Below are positions 10,602 through 24,800 of a stretch of DNA of 40,846 bases, one piece after another. The notes under the pieces are model-generated. The model worked only from the letters and a program-made list of their open reading frames with translations, was not told the DNA's origin and did not search any database. Both the position numbers and the translations under genes were made by a program. The stretch comes from Reclinomonas americana ATCC 50394 (taxonomy: Eukaryota > Jakobida > Jakobea > Jakobida): positions 1 to 40,846 of the forward strand of contig PS015028.1 of the NCBI GenBank assembly GCA_048213135.1. The letters run 5' to 3'. The first letter of the stretch is position 1, and each line of letters starts with the position of its first letter.

Positions 10602-12682
10602 ATGAGCTCACCTCTCGACTACGCGCCTTTCCCACTGTACTACACACGCTGGCTTGACTATCGCACCTTGGCGTGTGGAGGTGGCGGTGGCGCAGCCAAG
10701 ACTGGCATCGAGAATGGAGTGGTGTGTGTGCATGCAAAGAGAAGAAGAGCGCGCGCGCGCGCACAATCTCATGCGTGTGTGCGTGTGCATGTGCGCAGGT
10801 GATTTACGACTTTGATCCCGTGGATCAACACCTTGCACAGCGTGCGGCACTGCGCACTGGAAACGAGTGTGTGTGGGGCGTGCATCCGGTCAGTCACACG
10901 TGTACTCTTCACACTCGCGCACACGCGCTCACTTGTCTCTCTCTCTCTTCACAGATCCGCCCACACAGTCCACACCTGCTGTGTGTGCTGCCGAAGCGCT
11001 CACAGATCATCTCCCTCAAGCTGAGGTGCGCAGGTCGTGTTGAGAGAGTGTTGCAGATGCTGTCATCTTATGCGCGCGTTTGTTGCCCAGTGAGGACGGC
11101 AGCATGCAGCTAGAGCGCGAACAGGCGTTGCCGAATGAGGTGCTTGATAAGCAGGAGCTGGATCACCAGGTGACGATCCCACTGATCTCGTCTTTGTTTG
11201 GATCTGAGCTCACCACTCCTCGTGCTCAGTCGGTGAGCACGTACTGCGCCGCACCGCGACTGCTGTGTGCGGCCAACGAGGCCGGTGATCTGATCGTGCA
11301 GCATGTGGCACGTGGTGCGCGATTGAGTGGTTGGCTGGTTGTGTTTTGTGTGCTGCCGCGTGCGTGTTAATGGCGTTGTCTCCGGGCGCAGAGTCCAGCA
11401 ATGGCGAGTGGCGAGTGCAGACGCTAGCGGAGGTGCCGCAGGCGCACAAGCCGACGGATCAGACCACGTCCATCTGGAGTGTGTCGTGCATGGAGTTGTC
11501 GTCGAGTCAAGTGCTGGTAACGCGTGTTTTTCGGCATCGTGACCCGTGTGCGCGCAAACTGGTCGAGTGAACGGTGCTATGGGGTGGGATGCGCACAGAT
11601 TGCCACGTCGGGATACGATCGCATCACCAGGGTGTGGAGCCTGAATCTGCGGCGCAAGGAGTACGAGCTCGTTCACATTTGTGCGTACGCCGCCACCACC
11701 CCGGAGTACATTACACGGGCGAATGAGTTTTGTTGCCCTCTTGTTCTTGTGCGAGAGAGTTGCCGAGTCTGACGCAACACGCAGATTCTGCACCGATGCC
11801 GAGTCCGTGTACCTGCTTGTCCTCGAGTCGCACGGCACGAAGAATTCGATATTGGTGAAGCACGACATTATGGCGGATCTCGATAACCCACAGCCAAGAG
11901 GCGAGTGAGCGAGCGAGTGTGCGTGGGTGCAAATCTGTTGCTGATATCTGTGCGTGCAGCGGCGAAACCCAAGCCGTCGGGCTTGCGCGACTCGCGTGTC
12001 AATTTGCTGCCGGCCGCCACGGCGCTGACTGTGAGGTATGTGTTCGTGTTGACTTCCCATTCTGCCCTGTACCAACAGCGCACTGACTGCCGCCGTCCAT
12101 TTGGCAGTCCGTCGGGAGAGCACTGCGCCGTCGGTTTCTCCAGCGGCAAGGTCGCCGTTATGAAGACGTCGTCGCTTCGTCGCATCACTGTGTGCCAGGC
12201 TCACCGCATGCCGGTGACACACGTCTCCATTGCTCCGCTGCCACCCACAAGAGTTGCGCGCGCGCGCGCCCGCACATCAAGGCTCTAAATTCTGCTCACC
12301 TCGCTTTTCTTAGTCGCGGAGAGCGTCCAAGAAGGCATCCAAAGCGGCCGATGAAAGCACTGACGAGGCCGAGGACAATGGTGACGACGAGGAGGGTGAT
12401 TCGGACGATGAGGGCGACAACAGCAACCCACTGCCGGATCCGGCTGTGCTTGCCGCTCGATCGCAGATCCTCGTGGCCTCCACCTCCATCGCCAGCTCAG
12501 TTAGCGTGTTTGCTGCTGGCAAACGAACAAGTGGTGCGTTTGTTCTGTGTGCGTCCTTGCTAACGCATATTTTCTGCTCACACCTGCTAACAGGGTCGTC
12601 GGGACTGACCAGTCGAATCGCATTGCTGGTGGCCATTATGCTGCTGGCCCTGTGGGCCTATATTATCATCCGGCGACCGTAA
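10602..12682 (+). CDS. PREB: Sec12 / PREB: ER membrane WD40 exchange factor for Sar1
   Basis: Loads GTP on Sar1 at the ER to start COPII coat assembly. Twelve exons: 10602-10721, 10799-10888, 10955-11025, 11091-11169, 11230-11314, 11392-11516, 11599-11684, 11785-11900, 11960-12035, 12108-12252, 12314-12533 and 12594-12682. Total 1302 nt (433 aa), phases consistent. The start APFPLYYTRWLDYRTLACGG plus GGGGAAKTGIENG matches the family's first blade and K-loop region. WD-like blades follow (CAANEAGDLIVQHV, TSGYDRITRVWSL, PSGEHCAVGFSSGKVAV). A Lys/Asp/Glu-rich linker (SRRASKKASKAADESTDE) precedes a single C-terminal TM helix (SRIALLVAIMLLALWAYIII) and a three-residue lumenal tail, as in PREB and plant Sec12. 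The donor after exon 8 (11901) is GC rather than GT. Confidence 0.92.
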
Positions 12683-12842
12683 TGCCGCCGCATCTACTCT
12701 CATTCCGGATGCCTCTCTTTCATTTGTTGCCCACTCATTTTGTCATTATGTACATGCCACATTTTCATTCCTCCAGTTTTTCTATTACTTTTTCTCTTTC
12801 TTTTTTCTATGATGCCGTCGTCGCCGGGGTGCGAGGATGTTA

Positions 12843-15800
12843 TTAGATTAGACCGACGACGAGGGCGATAATGTCAGCAAACACGGCGGGCACGAAGCAC
12901 GGGCCCATCATCCAGAGGATGATTAGCTTGATCGGCTCATTGATGAAAATGTCACCGGCCACACTGCCGGCCGACTGACGCAGCACTGACGCCTCGCCAA
13001 TCTTGTTCATCAACACGGCCGTCGTCACCAGTGTCATGTATGACAGGAAGATGCCGGTGGCCCAGATCAACAGGTACGAAACGTAGACCTGCAATGCCAC
13101 GAGGAAAATAAGCAACAAAACACAGTGAACAACACCTGGCCATCACCACGTACCATGGCGTACGGCAGCTGTCGGGCCTTCAGACGGCTCCACAGCGGAT
13201 CTGTTTGTCGGTCGAGGAACACAATTAGCACTCCAGAGACCACACGACCAAAGAGCAAAGGGTGGCGAAAACGCAACTGGTGACCGTCCGCTTCCTGGTC
13301 GGTTTCGGCGGCACCACCTTGACATTCTCCTCGGTTCGCGTCACCAAACTGCCGTATGTGCGCGGCGAGTCGTACAGCGCCAGATTGCGCACATCGCGGA
13401 AGTGGTTGTGGTGGCTGTAGATCTCCACGAGGTACGAGTTTGCGTTGCGTGGGCTCCGACTGCTGCCACGGGCATTGTTCCCGCGACACATACTGGATCG
13501 GCGCTGCGCAGCGGACAATCATGATGTGAGCGCGAGGAATGCACAGTGTAGCCCATCGTCTCACAACATACCGCACTGGCTGCAGAGGCGGACGAGGACG
13601 ACGAGGAGGAGGAGGAGGAGGCTGGACGGTCGGCACCGCTACCGCTCTGAGAGCTGGCGTTGCTCACCGAGATGCCGCAGGTGGACGCCTCTAGCGCGAG
13701 ACCAGCAAGCTCAATAGAGCGCACGGGCAGCGGCATACCAGGCAAGACATGGGACTCCGACTGCGACGCATGCGGAAAGTGAGCGACAATCACAAACAAC
13801 GCACAGCATGTGCCATCAAGCTGCTCACCGTGCGCTCGTCTGGATCACTGACGTGAATGGAAATGGCCGGCGGCAGACCCTCCAACATCTCCTCCAACAC
13901 ATCGTGCCACTCCTGCTCGCCAGTCCACAATCAATAGATGCGACAAGAGAAAATAGCGCCTGGCAGCACCAACACACCTCGCTGGCTTCCTGCAGTGCTC
14001 GCAAACGCGCCAACTTTCGCTCGCCCTTGTTCGAGAAGCGCAGTGCGCAAACAATCTGTGTGGAGATGGTGAGAAGCAATGACCGTGCGAGCAGCAGAAG
14101 CAAATGCTAGCACGAAACGGCTTTCTTCGGCTGCAGGGCGCGGATGGTCAGCGTGCCGGTTGGTGTGCGTGTCGTTGCCGGAATCGTGAATGGCTTGTAG
14201 TAGCCAGGCCGCAGAACAATGATGGACGGTATCTCGTCGCGCTCCAACACCGACGCCAGGCTCGGGAGACCGGAATGCTTCCCCCACAAGTCTCCAGCAT
14301 CAGCATGAACTCGCACAGCGTCCGTCTCGTCCTCGTCCGCATCATCCGCTGCCCTGTCTTGCCCATCATCGTCCGCAAACTCGTCCTCAAAGAAACGCGA
14401 GTTCCGGTCGGCGCTGAATCTGACACCCTGCGCCGGACTCGGCACCGCCAGCACATGCCCGCCATGCGATTCGTCGTCATCGACTTCGGCAACATTGACG
14501 GGGTCGGCGTTGTGCGAATGACGAACTACATGTGTGTGTCTGTGAGTTAATAAAAACGCACTCGAAACATACGGCAGGCTGTATCACACGCACCATTATT
14601 GACTGGCGGGGGCTGAACACTGGGTCCTGTGACGACAAACTGCTGAACAGCTGCCGTGCCAACGCAAGTGGAGTCCTTGCGGTTGGACGGCGCAAGAGGA
14701 GCTTCCGCGTACTGTCGTTGCGACCAAGTCACCAACTGTGTGAAAGAAATGAAAGGAGGTGAAGGCAACGTACCAGACTGCGTGCAGAGGCAACACTGGC
14801 CACCGGTCGAATGGCACTGAAGCGACGGGTCTGCAGTGACGGCAAGTTAGCAGCTTATCCAATTCTGTGTCAGCCTCGGCAAACACGCGAGTACCTCCAA
14901 GATCGACGAGATAGGCAGCGACATGTTCATCTCAGCGGCAGGGTTGGCTTTGACCACAAGCTCACTGCCGGAGTCAGCGCGAGAGCGCGGAACGCGAATC
15001 ACCGTGGATAGCAGTGAACGAGCCCCGTGGTCTCCAAAGCTGCCAGCCGAATGCGATGCCTGTGCACACACCACATGAGAGCCTGCATAGTATGTCGCAG
15101 ACACTGGATGCACACCTCTGATGCTGCACTGCCGGCGGTGAAAGAATTCGGAGCCCATGACGTGCGACGCATGGGATCGGCGCAGTCGGTTGTCAGATCG
15201 TTGTCAGAAGGTGCTGCGAGTGCGGCGACTGTTGCAGAACCACGACATGCAGATGAGTAAACTAAATCACACCTTGCGGCCAGTTTGTCGATGCACACCT
15301 TTCTCCAACTTCGAGTTATGCTGCACAGAGCGCCACTCTCGTTCAAGAATGAGGCGAGCACTGGCCGAACCGTCGACCGCAAGTGTGGGAACTTTGGCTT
15401 GATGCCAGTCGCTGTCGCCGCTGCTACTACTGCTGCTGTGGATGTTATTGTTGCTGGTGGCGCCCTTCACGGCCGCCTCGCGCAGCGCGTCGACCATCTC
15501 TGCACGCAAACGATTTTCACCGACCTCGAACCACGTGTCCTCAGTTGGCGTTCGCGCTGTGAAGCGGAATGCAAAGCTGGCCAAGAGACACACGGGCATC
15601 ATGGTAAGACCTGGCAAGAGAAATATGCAGTGAGTTGTCTGCGATGCTGGGAGTCTCTCTGGCGAGGACCTCACCGATAGACACGCCGATGATAATGTCT
15701 TGGAAGAATGTCGACAGCAACGATGAGTCCTTTTGGCCAGCCAGCACAGTGTTGAAGTACAGTGAGCAAATGGTGGCAAGCCACAGAACCTGCGTCCACA

Positions 15801-18800
15801 TATGTGCGTCATGAGCAACGGGAATGGCAGCATGAAAATGGCAAGCCAGCAGCAGCACGCAACCGTCAGCTTCTGGGTGCGACGGAAGTTGTCCAGTGGC
15901 CGCGTGGTCATGGTGGCCAGCCAGGTGTGTCCGTGCTTGAATAGACGCGTGAGCTTGGAGCCGGCCTTGAGTAGCGCATTTCGTTTGCGTTGCGCCTCAA
16001 TGATGCGTTTGACAACACCTGCAACACAACCACATGAGTCACTCGCTGAGCACATTTTGCATTCCTGCCAGCCGTACCCTTGAAACGTGCCACCACGGTA
16101 TGGTGACGACGCAGAGTGCTCTCTAGCTCCGCCTCGACATCGGTGGGTGACAGAATCTCCTTGTCGACATTCGCCAACGACGGAACTGAAAGACCGACGC
16201 ACTTGGCAGTAACCGCGCTTTTCGCTGGCGAGGAACACGACAGCTGCAGCGAAGGGTTGAGGGTCTTGTCGGCAACAGCGCAAAAACACGACACAAGCAG
16301 CGGACGCACCAAGTCGTGATCCGAATCAGCCGACACGTGACGATTGCGTCGCATGAACGGCGCCGAGTCCGACACCACTGACGACGATGCGGGGCTGTCG
16401 ATCGACGACATGCGTCGTGAGTCACTCACATCGCCAAAGACGGGCTCCGCCAAGGGGAGAGCAAAGGCTTGCAGACTCATCGGGACTCGAGGTGATTCTG
16501 CGCAAAGGAGAAACATGAGGCGCTGATTGCTTTCTTGTCGCACGACAATGAAAACACTCACCGGTCCTTCCTGGCGACAGACTGCGACCGCGAGGACGCG
16601 TCCGCACCACCAAGGCGCCCACATCAACTCCGTCGACAGCCGCCAGCACCGACGATTTGCGTTGCTCCTGAATAACGGTAGAGCCCGCTGCAAGCACCTG
16701 CGCACACTCCTGGTCAGTCTTCTCCATTTCCGTCGACAAATCCTTCTTTCTACTTCTCACAACAGCACGTACCCTGTCGGTGGCAGAGACATGCAAATCG
16801 GAGCACGAGCTGCCGCACTGCAAAGCCGTCTCCGACAGCGACACTGATCGGCGGTGACCCCGAACTCGCTCGGCAACGGTGGCAGAGGGCGGTTGCGTTG
16901 GCAACAGCGGTGACGGGACTCGCGATGAGCGTCGATCACCGACACCAAGGGCGACCACAGTCGGCACGGGCATGTCGGTGGGTGAGGCCGCATCAGAGTT
17001 GGGACTGCGAGTTTCGTCGCTCAGTGAATTCGCGTCGGCCGAGCTGTCAGTGACTGACAATCGTCCGCCAGCGCCGGGTCCGGTCGGCTGCAGTTCGCCG
17101 TCCACTCTGCAAACGGGGAGCAGAGAGAGAACAATGAATGAGTGAGCGACACTCAATTCGTGCGTGGCGACAGTTGTTGTACCGCAACTGCAATGCGTAT
17201 CCAGCAGGCAAAACCTCCGCCACATCGCGTACTCCATACTTGTGTCGCCACACCTCCTTCACCAGTTCGACAAAGCTGAACTTGCCGCAGAACGGGCTGC
17301 GTTTGTGCGTGTTGCTCTGTCGACGACCACAGTTAGCTCTCATGATCACGCTGACAGCAAGAGCAGCAGCAGCCTATACAACGAGGTATCGCGTACGCAC
17401 CCGCTCCTTGGCCAGCACCTTGAAGGCCTCGTACGTGCGCAGCACGCGATCACGGCTGCGGTCCCATCGGTAGAGAACGTACCAAGCTACTGCGTAGAAC
17501 AAATGGACAGCGCCAAGAATCCACATGGTCCACATCTTGAGAATGCCTGTGCCGGCGGGGAACTGGCTAATGTCGAGCGGGCTCGCAAATGTGAATTGAA
17601 TGTCAAAGATGTCGCTCGCGTCCACCGAGAAGTCGGTCATGTGGTTGCAGGCGCACACTACGTTGACAACTGTGCCGGCTTGTACCTGTGTGCACACCAA
17701 GAGTGAGTGTGAGAACGGAATTGCGGGTCACTTGCTCAATCACATACGTGCACGCACCTTCATGTATGACTTGCAACCGGAGGTGTCCCACTTGCCAGTC
17801 GACGTAGACCAATACACGCACAGGTCTAGCCGCTGTGGGTTGAGTAGTGCACTGCTGCTACTGCTGTTGGTGCTATTGTTGCCATGCGGCAGCACCTCAG
17901 TGAGACCGCTGGTGGCATTGAAGCCCAGCGTCATGTTGGTGGCTGCGAAGGGCAATCCCTGGGTGCACATGTCGAACAGAGGCACGAGCTGAACGTTCTC
18001 GCTGTACGTGTAGTTGCCCGGATTGCACGCCTGAATGTAGCGCAGAGTGTTGTTCTGCACACAGCAAGAGAGTAAGTAAGAAGGGAACGTACAGAGGCTA
18101 CGGGCGAGCCGTACCAACTGTGTCGCCAGTTTCGTTGAGAGCGTGTTGATGGTGCCGCCAACTTGGAAGTAGAATGGCTCAGTCCGGTTGGCGACCGCAA
18201 TCTCGCTGGAGGTGCTGTCCATGAGCTTGAATGTGTGCACCGAAGTCAACAGTTGCGCGGTCTTGTTGTTGGCCTGATTCGCCGTGCCGGTGCCGAGCGT
18301 ATCATGTGGATTGTAGCCCGAGTTGTACATGGTCGACACGTACGTGGTGTCACCAGAGGTGCCAAAGGCCGACACGTACGACCGCGGGAACACAAATGTC
18401 GACGAGGACGGCGGCAATGCAACGCGCAGCTCCGGCGCAGAGGTCGTGGACGAGGACAGTTGCGACCAGCTGCCGGCGCCACCAGTAAATGGTGAATCCA
18501 GTGCATTCAAGAGAGACGAGGGTGAGCTGTTGTCGGCCAACTGCACTCCGCTGGAGCCAGTACCGTCAGTGGAGAAGAATGCCGTCTCCATCACAAAGGT
18601 GCTGCCGGAGAAGCGAGTAGCAGCCTCGCCCGGTACCTGCCGCAGGAATACGCTTAGTGAGCTGACGCTCGCACACCCTGGAAACAGTGGAAACACGGCT
18701 GCTCACCTTCAGGGTGGCCACGCTGGTCAGCAGCTGCTGCGACAGCTTGTTCAGGCGCACAATCAAGGCGCTCGCACTGCTGTCTGACGAACTCGCGCTC

Positions 18801-21800
18801 AGCGCAGACGCAATGCGATCGACGATTGTCATCAGCTTCTGACTCGACGTGGTCTGAGTAAAGTACGACGATGCGGCCATGAGTTCGGCAATCGATGTGA
18901 GTTGTGTAGCTGCGCTCACGCGATTCGTCGCCGTCAGCGACGGCAATGTCCTACCCGACACTGTCAGCCACACGTGCAAGAGTGGTTCACCACCGCCCAC
19001 ACACTGACGCAACTCGGCAACAATCTGCACACTCGAGGCCAGTGCCCACGAAGCACGAGGCATGTCGGCGAAGCGGAAGAGTGTCGACGCTGTTCCCAGC
19101 AAACCGGCCGTGGTGACAACAGCTGCACTGACAGTCGAGCCACCGGCCATGATGCGACTCCGGCTTGCGCCCTCCTCGAGCATCGACAGCGTGAACTGTG
19201 CACGAGCAACCAGGCGCAACGCATCGGTGGAATCGAGCAGCGACAGCGCGGCGAGATCAGTGGTCTCCGTCAGGAACTGCTGCTGCAGCGATTCGTCCGT
19301 CGTGTTGGTCATTGGACCCACGTTGACAGTAGTGTTCAGTGCCGTTCTGTCATGAGGATGAGTGGGTGTCACAGCGGTAGTAATACAGTGGAGAGTGTGC
19401 AATGTCGCAATGCGCAACTTGGACGACACGCCATAGGCGTCTACGACTTCCATCTGAACGACAACCTTGTAGTTGTCGTTCGGGTCACCGGCCTCGAGTG
19501 TGGTCACCAGCGTGGAGTTGAGCTGGAGGCCTAAGAGGACGGTCGTGCCCGTGGACACGCGAGTGTAGAGGAACGCGTAGTACAGTGCCGAGTCTGTGCT
19601 GGTCGCAGTCGGAGCCGTCAGCGTGTACGTGGTCGATCGAGCAACGCCCAGCGGCGGCGACGACGTGGCCGTGCCACTGACTGTCGGCAGCGATCGCATC
19701 TGTACCGCCAGAGTTGTGTTCACTGTGCGATGCACACGCGTGTCAGCTGCACGTTGCAGAAGACCACCGCATAGTGCCACGCAACAGGTCGTCTTGCCGG
19801 CTTTGACAGCGTACGCAAAGTCATAGGTGGCACCAGCATCGAGAACACCCGCAGCAATACGCAGTGCAATCGGCTGTGAGCGCGAGTTGCGCAGCACAGT
19901 GAACTTTTCCAGTGGTACTACCGCCTTTGTGCCTTGATCTTGCCATTCACAAACGAAAGGAGCGAATTGAGAATAGTGGCAAAGGAAGGAGACACGACGA
20001 CAACTTGCAATGCTTCCGTGTGCGCAACTTGTGACCTCGAATGTAGTCGTCATGGAGGCCATGTCGTCACTGACGCCATTCGGGAACATTGCACGCACAA
20101 CAAACGGCTCCATGTAGTTGCGAAGTAGTGATGAACCGCCCACGCTCGGCTGCACCAGCCGCCCGTCAGCAACATAACAAGCGATGTGGTACGCGAGACA
20201 GCAGAGCGCACACTACTCACCACAGAGAGATACACCGAAACGGCAGCACCATAGGTAATCGACGACGTGGCAGTGGCCGTGTAGCTGCTGCGCGTCACCG
20301 TCACGGAGAACACATAGCTGTTGGACGGAGAGAGAACACAAGGGAATCTCAGCAGCAAGTTGACAGGTGACGGTGACGACCAAACTGGGACACGCAACGT
20401 TCCATTCCGCATGTTGCTGGCATCAAATGTGTTGCTCACTGGCGATCCAAACGACAGACCACATGCCTCGGGGGCACCCGAGCCCAGCGGAGAGTAGTAG
20501 GCACAATCCCACACGGTGCTGGCCGACACCGCCTGCCAGCAAATTGCAAATCAGCGAGACACGTACATCGTCCAGCACGACAAAAAGCTGCCCGCCAACG
20601 CACCGTCGCAAACACAGACGAACTGTCCATGTCGTTGACTGAGGCTGCCAGTTTCACACTGTCGCCCCACGAGTAGAAGCCACCGTCGCCGGAGAGCGTC
20701 ACTTGCAGGCCACGCGGAACTGCGATAGGCGGTGAGACTGATCATGAATGAACGCAACACAGCTTGTTGACAACAGGAAGCCGCACCATAGACTTGCATC
20801 TCCCACCCAGTGTACTGATTGCTGGCATCCGACTCGAACACCACCAACAGTTTCGAGGCTGCGTTGCACGGCCCGTTTCGCGTGAGTGGATGGACAAGAG
20901 AAGCGAGAAGAGCTGCATTCTGTCGACGCAACAGCCGACAACTTCCAAGAAGGCCCCGGCGCGGTTGCCCGAATAGGTGGCCAGCAAGTTGGCGGCCGAC
21001 TCCACACCGTCCTTGTACACTCGCAGAGTGTCCTTGTTTGCCTCGGTATCCAGTCGTGCAATGGTGTAGAAGATCGACGTGGAGGAGGGTGTGGCACTTT
21101 GCACCAGCCACCGACAAGACATGAACGGCTCGTACTTGGCCGTCGGCTTGCTGCCGTCGGTGACGGACGTCTGCGCGCCAGCAGCCACGCTCACAGTGGT
21201 CAGGTCGGCGCACAACGGACGCGGCTTCTCCGCTGCACATCAGCAAAGTCACCAAAGTGTGAGACACATAAGCGTCTCCTGTGTGCAAGTGCTGGTGTAC
21301 GCACCGACGGAAAAGTTGAATGCTGTCAGGTACTGCGACGATGTCGACCATCGTACTTGCATCACATATACGCCAGGCAGAGCAAAGTTTGTGCGGACCG
21401 ACAAGGTGAGCGATCGACTGTTGACAAAGGCGCTGGTGATGCTCATGGTGGTCACTGGCGCGGCCGAGGTGCTGTTCAACACACGGAAGGCGCTAGAGTC
21501 GGCCGATACGTCCACCAGAGCGCACCCGTAGAGACCAATGGTCGACGGTGTGGTGTCATTGAAGAGAACCAACTTGTCGGCGTAAAAGATGGTGGCTGCA
21601 TGCAGCGCACACGAAGCATGAGCGAGGGAGAACAGTCCGAAACCCCGCAACACAAGTGCACGCAACGAGATGAGACGACAGCTCGAATCGTGTTCGCATC
21701 CTGGTCCGACACATACAACATGTCGTTGCCAGGCCAAAACGCCAAGTCCACCATCGAACGGAACTGTTTGCACAAAGACAGTCAGGTGAGTGATGCCTTT

Positions 21801-24800
21801 TGTAGGAGTGGAAGGCGACTGTGAGACGACGCAACAGAGGCTGTCGAAGAGCTGCCGTCAGCGGTGCCAGGCGAACCCGAACCGAATGCCGTGGACACAG
21901 TGGCAGGACCTGTGCGAGCAAGTGCAGTGAGTACACACGCACATCGCCTCGCTCACTACTGTAGGCTTCTGCAACTCACCACCGCCGTTGGCAGCAAACA
22001 TGCGAATCACACGATTTTGCTGCACACCGAGGAGTGTGCTGTTAGCTGTTGTCGCATGTGCGAAACAACACACATACTGTTCACACACCTTGTCGGCAAA
22101 CAGAGCCAGACCACTGCCTACATTGCGACTGACAGCGGCACTCAGTTGGCCCACTTGACTGCGCGAGGCCACACCATCCAGCAAACTGCACGGCACACGA
22201 TACGGTGGGTGATGGTCGCACAAATATTGCTGTCGAATTCCCTGCTATTTTACGCACCCACTGACGCCCGAGCCGGCTGCTGTGCCCAGTGTGCTGGATG
22301 AGACGTCCAACATGCGAATGCGGTAGCTGTCTCGCTCGGTTATCATCATAGTTGTCGAGGTGACCCAGGCCAGACCCCACGGATTCGTGAGTGTTGCACT
22401 CAGAGCAGGGCCATCGAGTCTGCCTCCGACACCGGTGCCGGCCACTGTGGATACGGTGCCGCCACCCGGCGATGTGGAGGAAAACTGCAAGAGTCGCAGT
22501 CGATTGCCCTGCACAGGAGGAACGGTGGTGATGAGCAACGGAGCGAGCGCGCGCGTTGCTGAGAATCACTCGGCGCAACTGATCCATCGCAAAAGTAGAT
22601 ACTCGAGCCGGTGAGTGCACGCGTGAGGAACGCCGGCTGCACCAATCGCGCCGAAGCAAACGAGCCGTCCGCGTATGTCGACGTGCCGTTGCCGGTCAGA
22701 GTCGTCACCGCATTGCTGGTGAGGTTGAGAGCTCGAATGTAGAAATGGTCGGGCTCACTTATATACAGTGACCCTCCAGCAGCATCGACCACCAACCCGA
22801 ACGGCGACTGGAAGCGCGCAGTCGTGGCCGTTCCGTCAACATGCGCCGAAGAGCCTGCAACGCCCGCCAATGTCGACACAGTGCCACCGGAGCTCATGCG
22901 ACGAATGATCTTGTTGCCGGTGTCGGCGATGAACAGGTCACCTGTCGTGGGGTGAAGTGCGAGGCCGGCAGGACCGCTGAACTTGGCCGACGTGGCAGCG
23001 CCGTCGGCAGCACCCGGAGTATCGGCGATACCGGTCACGGTGCATGTCGTGCTCGACACTGAGGAGCGGCAAGCGAAAATTAGTTGCGCGAAAAGGGAGA
23101 TTGAGAAGAAAGAGATTTGATGGATGGAAACGCACTGACGACCAGTGTCGAGTACACCGAGGTGGGTCCACTGCCTGAGCCATCGTCCATGCACACACGG
23201 TACACCGAGTTCGAAATCGACGCTCCCGACGCGTCAACAGTGAGGATCATCTGCAGCGAACTGACAGAGGTGACCACCGCCGGAAGCGTGCCCGTCAGCG
23301 ACGTGCACGATGAGCCAATGCCGACTGTGAATGCCGTGGTGCTGGTACCCGTCAGATCCGGCAGTCCCGTGCCACTGATTACAATCACCGAGTTGGTACG
23401 CCGCTGCAGCGCACTGGGAGTGACCGTGGTGATTTGCCACAGTCGCAGGTATCCGACTTGCACCCACGACATCCAGTCGCTCTTCGCGCGGAAGCACAGG
23501 TTGTAGATGCCGCCGGAGGTACCAGTCGTGTCGACGCTCAGCACCATCTGCGAGGCACTAGTGTATGTGACACTGGTGACGTCGGGCTTTGTCGCGCCCA
23601 TCGGCACGGCTTTCAAGCTGCTGCATGGCGTCGACGAACTCGTCAACAAGAAGGCCGAATCCACAGACGACACGTCGACCAGCGAACAGCCAGTCAGCGT
23701 AATACTGCGCGTACCCGACTGACGGGCCACCGCGTGCGGAGTGACGGCAATGACCGTGCCTGTCATTCGTGGGAATGAGCATGAAGGGGAGGGAAGGCAG
23801 AGAGAAGCTAGCGCTGTGCGCAACTGCCATAGTAAACGACGTCGATGCGAGGGGTGGTGTTCTGCAACAGAGAGCAAAAAAACACAGATGGTAAGTGACA
23901 AGAGACGGGGCAAGCGGGGTGGATCATCTGCTCAGCTCAACTCCTTTGAATGGCAGTAGAATGCTGGTGCCGTCGGCTCGGATCGTCGGTGAGTGCGCTT
24001 GCTGCCGACCAGTGATGAACGTGCTGACACGACTGTCGATGGTGAGCTCGCGAACGGCGCTGTTGCCCTGGTTACCAACAAACCGAAGAGTGAACACTTC
24101 CGCTTGTACACACACATACACCAGTACGCACGCACGCACGCACCGCGTCGACAATGATCAGGCTGCCTCGCGAATCAAACACCACGCCTTCTGGGGACGA
24201 GAACTTGGGTGTTGACGCTCCAGTGGCCCACGTTGCACCATCCACATTGCCAGAGGTGTCGCTGACGCCGGCCAGAAGGTTGAGGGTGTTGCTGGTAAAG
24301 TTGAGGAAGCGGACAGTGTGTGACGAGTCAGCCATGAGCAACATGTTGCTGGTGGGCGACATGGTGATGCCGGTGGGGCCATTGATCCGTGAGGGAAGTG
24401 TGCCAGTGCTGGACATTGCTGTGCCGTCGCCAGCCACTGTCTGCATGGTGCCTGCATGGGGGGAAACAGAGAATCAACATGCGGTGCACATATGCATAAT
24501 CACTCTCTCGCACGACAGGTGACACACGGAGTACTCACCACTGGCAACATCAAGGCGGCGCACACGGTTGGTGTTGTCGCTGGCGTACAAGAGATTGCCT
24601 TGGCCCGTGAGGAACTTGGTGGTGCCGAGTTTGGCACTGCCGACAGGGAATGATCCGTCGCTCGGCATTCCATTGCCGGCGCCGACCAGCGTGGTCACCG
24701 TTCCGTCGAGGCTCACCATGCGAATGGCCCCGTTGTTGGAGTCGGCGACGTACAGCATGCTGTTGTTGGCGTTGAAGTAGAGGCTGCTGGGCCCGTTGAA

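Noticed and set aside
11681-11784. Sec12 exon 7 donor at 11681 (GTGCGT)
   Set aside because: It gives the wrong phase for exon 8. The donor GTACGC at 11685 restores the frame through AESVYLLVLESHG.
13445-13717. Arg/Ser-rich plus-strand frames opposite the polycystin-like gene
   Set aside because: Composition reflects reverse complement of Ser/Asp-rich minus-strand exons, with no recognisable domain or splice logic.
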